A DNA stretch of 64,000 bases, taken from NCBI GenBank assembly GCA_026120035.1, contig JALRME010000011.1, positions 496,001-560,000 on the forward strand. Direction: 5' to 3'. Under the pieces are notes generated by a model that worked only from the letters and a program-made list of their open reading frames with translations, made no database searches and was not told the origin of the DNA. The translations under genes were made by a program, and so were the position numbers. This DNA comes from Coleophoma eucalyptorum (taxonomy: Eukaryota; Ascomycota; Leotiomycetes; Helotiales; Dermateaceae). Each line of letters starts with the position of its first letter. Position 1 is the stretch's first letter. This document shows positions 23,225 through 32,856 of the stretch, one piece after another.

Positions 23225-23611
23225 TGGAGATTATAATCATAGTGAAGGACTGTAGTGGAGTTTGTTTCTATTTGCATTTGATACCCGGTCTCATGGCGTT
23301 GGGCAGAAGAAGCAAAACATCACTTTTCTTTAAAACGTGATAATATTCTCACATGCGGATAGAGTTATCTATGAATACCCATACATTAATCTTTTGACAA
23401 AAACAAGTAAGGATCAAAACTCCTTCCCATGCCAAGCCAAGAATGCACGCCATCATGCCCATATATAAATGAATGTCAACTAGAACTCCATGAAAGTGCC
23501 CATCCACATTCCTACGCTGCGTGCTATATAATAGCTGAAAGATGCTCATATACCTCATGTCCTATGTTATACTCCTATATGAATGACAAACTCCGACATA
23601 TACTTTCATAT
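23225..23611. other. Intergenic between convergent genes
   Basis: About 390 AT-rich bases between the KTI12 stop and the stop of the minus-strand F-box gene; presumably both 3' UTRs. Confidence 0.5.
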
Positions 23612-26237
23612 TTACTCGATTGGAGCAAAGAAGCGGCTGGCTTCAATGATTTGCTTGTCACCGTTTGCGAAATCCCATCCGACAATGATCGGGGTCTGGC
23701 TGCATGAGATCATTCTCCGAGCATCAAATTGGAGCTTGAAGACTCTATACACCTCTGGTTGAACGCGGTGTGCATGATGGTGATGGTGTGGTGCCGCAGG
23801 TGCAGCTGCAACAGCCTGTGGTGCAGGTGGGTTGGCTTGTACAGGTTGTGTTGCTTGCGCAGCAACATGGTTGGCAGGTTGATTGTTAGGTGCTGCCGAT
23901 GCTATTTGTGTGACCACAAAATTCATCTGAACTCGTTGTGACGGAGCCAAGTTTGCGATGGAGGCTAGCAGATGTGGGGACTGAGCAAGATGTGGGTGAG
24001 ATTGAAGTAGGACTACGAGTGCAGCTGATCCTTGACCCAAAGCAGAGTCAATCAACGCATTGTAATGTGCTTGACTACCGGGAGCAATAGGAGCCGTAAT
24101 AGCAGGAGCTGTAGGAATTGCTGCCTGGGCTTGGGCTTGGGTTTGTACTTGTGCAATCTGAGTCTGAAGGTTTGCTTGGCCAGCAGTAGCTTGGCTTCCA
24201 TTGGATCCAGGTGCTTGGCCACGAATGCTTCTTGCAGCGACTGCTCCTTCTTCTTGTCTCAATGTGTGTTGAGCTTTCCAGACACCCTCCTTATCCCTTC
24301 GCCAAATGATGATATTGCCATCATAGGAACCAGAGACGATACGTCCATAGTTGCCTCCCCCTCCTCCAGGCGGGAGTTTAGCTCCATAGGCTGTGATATC
24401 TTCTGGTTTTCGCGAACCCGCGTTTCTTCCTCTACCTCTCTTTAGAGGCACCGTCCTTGAAACTTCACCAGCATCAACAGCGCGGAAATACTCGTAGTCT
24501 ATAGCTTTGGCTTGCTCTCTGTCTTCCTCCACACTATAGGGCAAATCACCGAAGCCCGCTTGAACAGTACGAACGAGATCGGAATGTCCACGAAGACTTG
24601 CTACTTCCAGACCAGACTCCTTGTCGAAGACCTTGACCTCATTATCGCTGCTGCCACTCACAATTCGACGACCGTCATATTGTACACAAGCGATTCCTTT
24701 GTTGTGACCAACAAATGTTCGCAGGCAAGTTTGCTCGGGCCAATTCCAAATTTTGATACCACGGTCTCCTGATGCTGATACGACCTGATCCCCATGAATT
24801 TGAACAGCATTTACAGCTGCACCATGTCCTATCAGCTCAGCAATTATCTGATATGGAGGCTTCACGGGCAGGCCTGCTGTTGGTGTTGGGTTGAAGCCGT
24901 AGTTGTTCAAGAAGGTCGGCACGGGGTTAATGATATCGGCCATCGGATAGCCTTGATCTCCCGGGCGTAGAGGATGACGATTAAAGATCTTGATTGTTTT
25001 GTCCTTGGAGCATGTGACAAGAACACGTTTGTCAAATCTGACGTTCAAAACAGATTCGTAGTGAGCCTTCTTCATACGATGGATCAGCTGCCCAGTGGAA
25101 AACTTCCACAAGCAAATGGTTGCATCACTGCTGCCAGACACAATCAGATCTTCTTCTGGATCTGCATCGAATTGAAGGCATAACACCGAACCAGTATGTG
25201 CCGCAAGTGGTGGATGGATAAGTCGTTGTGTGTCCAGGTTCCAGACCCTGAGTGTCTTGTCACGACTACCACTGACTAGGTATTTACCAGCATGTTGAAT
25301 GGTGTAGATGCACTCTCTATGGCGCTCATTAAGATGATCTGGATGAGGCAATTGAAAATTCGTGAATTTAGCCGCTTCCCAATTGGCTTCGAGCCTGCGA
25401 CGTTGCGAATATAGGTATTGCCAATTCAGGACCTTGCGCTTACTACTCCTGTCTAATATAACCAAAGAAGAGGTGGTGGCTAATGGGTCCTCAGTCACTG
25501 TGGAACGCTGTCGGTCTGGCGCATCTGCCATGACTTGATCCTCCGTATTACCTCTCATCACTTCTTTTCCTTTGCCAGAAGAGGCATTGTTTTCCTTTGT
25601 GCGTTCAGAAGGCCCTCCGAAGATTGAGGTATGTTGCAGAGGTGGAGGTAGGGTACCGGTCATCACAGAATCACCATCGAGCAGATTTGGGGGCGAACGT
25701 GCTGCATTGCTTTCTTTCAGACTTGATTCGCGCGCAGCATTGAGCAAAGACGAATTGAGTTCGTACTCAAAATTCTGAACCTCGGAGGGGATGACTCGGA
25801 AGCCTTCTAGATAGTACAAATGCTCCCACAGCTTCCGGTCCATTGCGAGTACCATCCATTCTCGTGAGGCCCGAGCAGTATGGATCAAGGAGACCGGGTC
25901 GAGAAATCCAATGATTTTGAGGCATACCTCGGGCGGCAGGTGTTGGAAGAAATTGATATAGAGTCGAGGGCGGAGGCGTCGTACAATGTCGCAAACCTCG
26001 GTGGTAGGAAGGGAATCCATGATACTCATTATGTATTCTATTGATGTAGTCAGTATATGTTGAATGCGTACGCACTCTCCAATCCGGCTTACGAGTTCGA
26101 TCCTGTGCTGGCATCTGGGCCAGCCATAAAGGCATGGCAAGAGAGCGTGGGCCATTACTCCCGACTGCTAAAGGGGCCTCGCTGTAGCCCTCATCCAGAG
26201 GTGATGGCTCGTACGAATCCATGGGTAGCGCCGACAT
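23612..26237 (-). CDS. F-box / WD40 repeat protein, FWD-1-like SCF substrate receptor
   Basis: Two exons (26093-26237 and 23612-26037) give 856 residues. The first exon begins at the ATG at 26237 and joins in phase to a continuous long frame. An F-box lies around residues 75-120 (HLPPEVCLKIIGFLDPVSL). A linker ends LNWQYLYSQRRRLEANW. WD40 blades follow from about residue 290 onward: YLVSGSRDKTLRVWN, LIVSGSSDATICLWK, VLVTCSKDKTIKIFN, QVVSASGDRGIKIWN, RIVSGSSDNEVKVFD and RIVSGSYDGNIIIWR. The tail is Gln/Ala-rich with HHHHHAH and one more strand-like segment. The protein should be the substrate-binding arm of a Skp1-cullin-F-box ubiquitin ligase. Layout and linker resemble Neurospora FWD-1, which targets the clock protein FRQ, rather than the Met30/SCON-2 or Cdc4 types. 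That assignment is from memory of the family and should be tested. Confidence 0.85.
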
Positions 26238-27571
26238 GTCGTGCGGGTAATGTTGACGCTCAACACACGGGACAGGAAGTAGGTAGGTCCAGCACGTCCA
26301 CCCGCGATATGGAGACTGCGTCAATTGTATATGGAGACTGGCAAGACAACCACGATCATTGGCCTCAGCCACCTGAGCTTTGGTGGAGAGGAGAGAGTGC
26401 CGTGATGGAGGGCAACAAGGAATAAGGCTGAAGATGGGTGGCTGCCTGAGGACACAACAGGATAGGAGAGGGTCAGCAGGAGTAAGCAAGAGAGAGCTCG
26501 AGGACTAGAGAGGCGAGCGCAAGCACGAGCACGAGTGCACCACGGCACACTTTATCGCAATCAGGCTGGCGCCGTTGTTAGGAATGAGGATGACAAAGGC
26601 GGCGCTGGTTGGTGCACAACAACAGCACGGGTACGGGGGCTATGAGGTGGTAGTGTAATTTGGTGTTGGTGGTGGGGCTGTCAACGACGCAAGCAGTAGG
26701 GTCTAGTAGTGTTGATAACAAGCCTTAGCACGTCGAGATCGGATGAGCCCAGATCAAATAAGCATAACGCAAGGCAAGGGAACAACAAGGTGCAGATGAA
26801 GGTCGGCAAGGCAGGAGTGGCCTTACTTGCTGGTATGGTATGGTATGGTATGGTATTGTGCAGATATATTCTGACGATGGCTTGGGGTAGGCGGGAACAG
26901 CAGACGGGGGGAGCAGGAGGGGGCAAGCAAAGAGGAACAGTGCAGCACAGTACAAGCGCCGTAGTGCCGGACAGTGCTGGATGGGATTTTGGTGGTGTGG
27001 GTGTGGGTGTGAGTGTGGTACTGTACTGGAGGCAGGGTGTGGGCATGGGCGCATGGGTCGTTACTGTACTCGACGGTCGGGAAGGAGAGAAAGCGTGTCT
27101 GGAGCGCACCAAGCAAGCATATCATCAAGCAAAGCACCAACGCAAACCAAGCACCAAGCAACAATATCCACCAAGCAAGCAAGCCTCTGCCTGTCTGTCT
27201 GGCATGTCCTCTCCTGCTCTTGCTCCGTACTGTATCCTCTCCGCCCCACTCCCGCTGTGCTCCATCCACTCACGCTCTCGCTCAATCGCCGCGGCTCCGC
27301 ACTTTGATTGGGCCTTAATATCCAGCGACCCGCTTGCACTGGTGCACGACACGCTAGTCCGGTACCGAACCTTATGCCTCCTGAAACGACTCCCGACCGG
27401 CCAAAGAGGAATTCATCCTACCCACGCCCACACCACCATTACCACCACCACTACTGCCACTACTCCCCAAGGAAGGTTCCAAACATACTCGACGTTCCCT
27501 TTCCCAGCAACTCTTCAACGGTCTCGAGATCGAGGTTGAATGCGGATCTCTCCTAGGGCCTCCCATTGTTC
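26238..27571. promoter_or_regulatory. Divergent promoter region between F-box gene and CDC24
   Basis: About 1.33 kb between the two start codons. It is purine/pyrimidine biased and holds long but compositionally odd open frames on both strands (one of 276 codons on plus). I treat these as products of biased composition. It probably carries the 5' UTRs and promoters of both genes. Confidence 0.5.
26831..26856 (+). repeat. TATGG pentanucleotide microsatellite
   Basis: Five consecutive copies of the five-base unit TATGG, starting in TGGTATGG, within the divergent promoter. Confidence 0.85.
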
Positions 27572-30500
27572 ATGTCATCATCAGGTGGTGTTGCCACTCA
27601 AATGGCTCACGCCCACACCCTCGCGAGAACGAACACAGCTCCTGTGTTCCAGACCAGAAGCACTGTAAATGGTCTCCCTGGATTGAGCCACACCATGAGT
27701 ACCATGAGCAGTCAGACCTCGCGCTCCTCGCAACTGTCGGGCTCGACAGCCTTCAACTCGTCGTCGGCCTCGATATCCTCCATGAGCTCGTCGGCGACTC
27801 TGGTCCCGCCTGTAAATGGCGGCCCCGTGCAAGCGACGAACAACATCATAAACCAGAAGGCGGATGCATCGCGGTCGCTCTACCAGATTTGCGTGAACCT
27901 TCGCCAGCGTTTGGCACAGGTCCCAGGATTTGACACGCATCTCAATGATTCGGACGATGAGGATGAGGGGCAGGATATGGACCCGGTGTCGTCGTTATGG
28001 AGATGTTTACGGAAGGGAACCCCGTTGATGACTATATATAATGCGATACATCCTCCTGAGCCGCTGAAAATCGACGACTCTGTTGCTGAAACAAAACGGC
28101 CCAAGATCGCCGCATTCAAATTTGTGGAAGCATGTTTGAAGGATTTGAAGCTACCTCCTGGGGAGTGCTTCGCTTTGTCGGATCTTTTTGGTGACGATAC
28201 AACAGGTTTTGTGAAGGTACGTGGACCAATACTCAATATTCATCCTGCAGAGGATTCCCACATTCAAGGGCAAACATGTCCGTGAGCTTGAGCATGAACC
28301 AAAGTTGGGGAGTTTCACATGCTACTCATGCGCTTATGGGAATGCACCATATCCAAGAGAACTACAACTAACAAAGCTATACTCAGGTCACTCAAGTCAT
28401 CAATATCGTTCTTGATGTCGCGGGCTCCCGTGGTTTCCTTCTCACAACAGACGCTGGTGCCGATGCTCCTACGACGGTTGTGGCCGGTTCCCAAATGAGC
28501 TATAGGGATCATGTTGTGAAGGAACTGGTCGACACCGAACGTAAATACGTGCAAGATCTCGAGAATCTCCACGAACTGAAGAAGATTATTGAGCAGAAGG
28601 GTGTTATTCCTGGAGATGTTGTGCACGATATATTTTTGAACATCAACGCAATTCTTGATTTCCAGCGACGATTCCTGATCAAGATTGAAACGACCAACTC
28701 CCAACCCGATGCGAGACAAGAATGGGGCCTCCCCTTCACGAATTACGAAGAAGCTTTTGGTATATATCAGCCTTTCATTGCAAATCAAAGGAAAGCGGCC
28801 ACGATTGCCATGCGGGAATTTGATAAAATAGCAATGGCTGAGCACCCAGTTGTTGTTGATTTCAACACACTGGATGGATTCCTTCTCAAGCCAATGCAAA
28901 GATTGGTCAAGTACCCCCTATTGCTCAAAGTATGCTCGACTTCTTTCATTTTAAGGTATGAAATGCTGACACGATGTAGGATCTCCGCGACAAGACTGGT
29001 GCCGACGACGAAACGAAGGCCGATCTTACTGCTGGTATAGAAGCCGCGAATCGGGTCCTGGCGCAAGCAAATAATGCTGTCGACCTTGAACTGCGAAACG
29101 AGGCTCTATATGATCTGTGCACAAGGGTAGATGATTGGAAAAACCACCGAGTGGATCACTTTGGAGATCTCCTACTCCATGGCCATTTCCCTGTTGTTAC
29201 TGGCAAGAACGATGTCCAGAAAGAGGTATGAATTTTTCATCACCCGAAGTTTTCTTTTCATATCTTGTCGCGTCCAACGACACGCGACTTCGCGCTGTTC
29301 AGATAGTAGTCTGTAGCGATAAAACGAAACTCGTTTTAGGTTTCCGGAAGTGGACGGCAACATACCCTGGGGTTTATCACGTTCAGAGATCTCCCCTTTT
29401 CTTACTAACCCCTGTATAGTATACAATTTACTTGTTCGAGCGTATTTTGCTTTGTTGCAAAGAAGTCAATCCCAATAAATCAAAGGACAAACTTATGGGT
29501 ACCCAAAAGGATAAGAAAGACAAGAAAGATAAGAACAAAAAGACGGAAATGAATAAGAATGCTAAGCTTCAGCTGAAAGGACGAATCTTCATGACAAATG
29601 TTACTGAGGTCGTCTCATTAGGGAAGCAGGGTAAGCATATCTAACATTGTTCAACATATTTTTGCTGATCATCTGCTAGGATCTTACACTGTCCAGATCT
29701 TCTGGAAGGGAGACCCAGGTGTCGAGAACTTCATTATCAAGTTCTCAAACGAGGAGACCATGAAAAAGTGGTACAGTGGTGTAGATGGCCAGCGTAAAGA
29801 GCATACCACGAGTATGAATCCTTCTACTAGTCCAGATGCTGGACCTCCGGACTTTGCCTGGATGAGAAACCAAGGAGCGGCAATGCCAAATCCATATGCC
29901 CAAGCAGAAGAAGATGACGACGAAGAAGAGTATATTGATCCTGGCTCGGCATCTTATACGAGCCAACCTGCCCCTGGCCAGGCCATGCCAGGAATGTCCG
30001 GAATATCAGGAATGCCTCGCAATGCTTCTAGTGGCAGCTTGCGTTCACGATCGGCTACTGGTGAAAGCCAACCATCCATGGCTGGAATTGCACGAGCACC
30101 GCCTCCCCGATTTCCTATGGCAGCGCCAAATGCTCCTTTGAGCGTGCAGACGCAGTTGAATAGCGGTGGCTACATGTCACCAGGCGAACGAGGTGGAGAC
30201 TCATATTTCTCTCCTGTTGCAGAGTCGCCAGCATCCTCAAGGACGAGCACGGCGTCCTCAATGTATCCCTTCCCTCGCCAGGCAACACCGCAAGGCGGCT
30301 GGGAGGACAGTAATCGCTATACAGCACCAGCAATGGCGCGAGCACCATCGCGGGAGAGCAATACCCCTGTAAATGGTGGATATCAGATGAACGGACGTAC
30401 CCCCCAGAGACCATCCTTACCTGCTCAACCTAACCCTTCACAGGCCGCTCTCGCACAACAAAGAAGCCGCTCATATAGTACTCCCGATATAAATGCCCAA

Positions 30501-31142
30501 CTCGGAGGTCGTCGTTTGCCCAACGGTGCTACCGTTCCCGCCGTACCGGGTATTCCAGCTCACCTGCATCCAGCTTACGATTCTGGTATTCCACGTTCAC
30601 AGAACAATTCTCCCAACGGGCTACCATCTGGACCTGCAAGTGGAGTCCTGCCCATGAGGACCAGCACAAACTCGCCGGGACTGCAAAGAGACCGTCAAAC
30701 CCAGGGATCTCCATATCCAACGGCTCCAGGGTACAACAGAAGCAATACCTCACAAATCCCTATGTCGATGTCGGACAGTCGTACTACATCACCTCCCCTC
30801 ACTGGCTCTATGACTCAGGATGATGATATGGGTTTACCTACACAGTTGAAGGTAAAGGTCAACTCAGATGGGAATTATGTTACCCTTGTGGTGGCATTCA
30901 ATATTACTTACCAATCCCTCATTGATCGGATCGATGCCAAGGTTGGAAGGTTTTCCAACAATGCCATTGCTAAAGGCACCATGAGATTAAGATACCGCGA
31001 TGAAGATGGCGATTTTGTGACGATTGAATCCGACGACGATATTCAGATTGCCTTCCAGGAATGGCGCGAGTCACAGAAACTTCAATACCAAGCAGGACAG
31101 CTCGGAGAGATCGAGCTATTCTGCCTCAGCGTTGACAATTGA
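27572..31142 (+). CDS. cdc24: CDC24, Cdc42 guanine-nucleotide exchange factor
   Basis: Exons 27572-28216, 28387-28929, 28980-29225, 29420-29630 and 29680-31142 give 1035 residues in phase. Domains in order: a Ser/Thr-rich N-terminus; the Cdc24 calponin-homology-like domain (about 120-245, SLYQICVNLRQRLAQVPGF); the Dbl-homology catalytic domain (about 252-440, with RKYVQDLENL and LLKPMQRLVKYPLLLK); a PH domain (about 475-600); a long Pro/Ser-rich linker; and a C-terminal PB1 domain (about 935-1032, LKVKVNSDGNYVTLVV and RYRDEDGDFVTIESDDDIQ). It loads GTP on Cdc42 at growth tips, and the PB1 binds the scaffold Bem1. A Lys-rich loop (about residues 498-527, with KDKKDKKDKNKK) interrupts the PH domain. 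The ATG at 27572 was chosen; the open frame begins a few codons earlier without ATG. Identification is secure. Confidence 0.96.
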
Positions 31143-32055
31143 AGATGAGGAAGAGTACAGGGATTGTTTTGCAAGGTGTTGGCTTGCTTTAAGATTTATT
31201 GCTGTTTTGAGATAACCCTGCCACGCATCGGATTGACACATTATGACTGCAACGTTGAGATGAAACCTGGGATGGATGGGATATTAGGGGCAATTCGTTG
31301 TTCATGATATCATTCATTGTTTCTCTGGCGTTCAATTGGCGTTTGAGTTTGTTTTACCTTTTTGTTTTCTCATGAACGGCGCCGATACATGGGCGGGATA
31401 GGGATGGCATGGCGTAGCACATTTTTATCTCCTGTTAGCATGCACAATCTTTGATTAGTATATAGGTCACAGGCGATAGTTTAAAGAGGAATTTCACATG
31501 GCTAAACATTTCAATTCAAATAGATTCTCAGATCGCAACTAGTGATGCATAAATGCTTTTGCTCAAGACTCCAGGCTAGAAATTGTCGTGACTGGCCTAC
31601 TCTCCGAACATGGCGTAGGTTTGGAGTCCGTCTTTTCATAGTGAAACGTGGGATAAAATATAAAGAATTCACATAAAGCTGAGAGATGCCTACCCATAGT
31701 CCAGACCAGTGGCCCGGCGACCCGGCGACTTCAGCCCCTGGAGTATGAACATAATAGTACCGCAACGTACCACATTTGGCGTCGACTCTGACCGTAGAGG
31801 TTTGTACAAACGATGATGCTCCAGAGAAAGAGGCGAATGTCTTGAACACAAAATGACATATATATTTCCCTCCTTTGACGCCATCGAATGATTGCCCCTC
31901 GCAATGCTTCTTAATGTTCATACACAAGCCTGCCTTTTCTTACGCCTGGAGGAGCTTCCCACCGATTGTTTCGTACATATTCTACAGCCACCATGACGAT
32001 CCATATCTCCTGGTTGGATTGCCATTGGCAAGATTTATCTTCTCCTCGCCATCGT
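31143..32055. other. Intergenic between convergent genes
   Basis: About 910 bases between the CDC24 stop and the Mrp10 stop. A minus-strand open frame at 31511-31927 lacks motifs and overlaps antisense frames; I do not call it. Confidence 0.45.
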
Positions 32056-32476
32056 TCACTTCCTCTTCCTCGGCCCCACGATGTTTGGGTACATTCTCGA
32101 CAGGTGGTAATTGATCGTGCTCTTCTTCTGGCCCATTGGTCTCTGTTTACAGTAGATGTTCAATTAGAGGCTATCCTTTACGCACTGGGGAGATATTGGA
32201 GTCAGTCGTACCTTCTGGTCCATACAAGCCCGCAATTGTGTCTCCACCGATGCACATCCTGCGATGTTATATCCGGCGGAAGCCCAACATGCTGGAAAAC
32301 AAGAGTCAGTGGGCCATATGCCGATAGTGGTAAGGAGGTATTTGCGTACTCAGGACGGATGTCATGATTGCCAGGCATGGATTCGGATCTGATTGATTTG
32401 GTCGTCGAACTCGCAGCTTGTGGAGGGGAGGAAGACGCATAGGCGTCACCGTTGTGGGGGCACCCTTTGGCGGCAT
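32056..32476 (-). CDS. mrp10: Mitochondrial ribosomal protein Mrp10 (mS37 family)
   Basis: Three short exons (32350-32476, 32212-32291, 32056-32142) give 97 residues, all in phase with good donors (GTACGC, GTACGA) and TCCAG / ACAG acceptors. The protein has a twin CX9C motif: C34 and C44, then C55 and C65 (CASVETQLRAC). The N-terminus is basic with MRLPPLHKLRVRRP. The C-terminus INYHLSRMYPNIVGPRKRK fits Mrp10. Twin CX9C proteins fold by the Mia40 pathway; yeast Mrp10 is a mitochondrial small-subunit protein (human CHCHD1). The small basic C-terminus would contact rRNA. Because no single open frame exceeds a few dozen codons, this gene is easily missed. The identity is strong from the cysteine spacing plus flanks. 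Confidence 0.92.
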
Positions 32477-32856
32477 GATTGTATATGCGATTGCAGATGA
32501 AAGGGATTGTCGAGATTGTCAACCTGGCGTGCGTCAAGCTCCCGTTCTCGTCACTATTCGTGGGAGCTTGAATTTCGCGGTTCTTCAACGAGATTTGGCG
32601 CTAAACTCTAAACTTCTAGCGCCGCTGAAACCGCTCCCGCGACCATTTGTTTACTTTCGTTTAATGCATCCAAGTGAACTACAAACTCCGTAACATATTC
32701 ACACGTTCAAACGGCCTATTCACATCCTTACCAATTTCTTAGCTTAGAGGATTCGGGTGTTCTGGATTTTATGTTTTTGATCCCGTACACTACTCTGGTT
32801 ACAATTTTGAATTTGCGCTTGGAGGGAACTTTGATTCTCTGATCGTGTGCGCCACC
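32477..32856. promoter_or_regulatory. Divergent promoter between mrp10 and the next gene
   Basis: About 380 bases between the start codons of mrp10 (minus) and the disordered-protein gene (plus). Both promoters must lie here. No specific element was identified. Confidence 0.5.

Noticed and set aside
26709..27539. Plus-strand open frame of 276 codons upstream of CDC24
   Set aside because: Composition is driven by biased repeats and TATGG runs, long frames exist on both strands here, and it sits in the divergent promoter. No domain or splice support.
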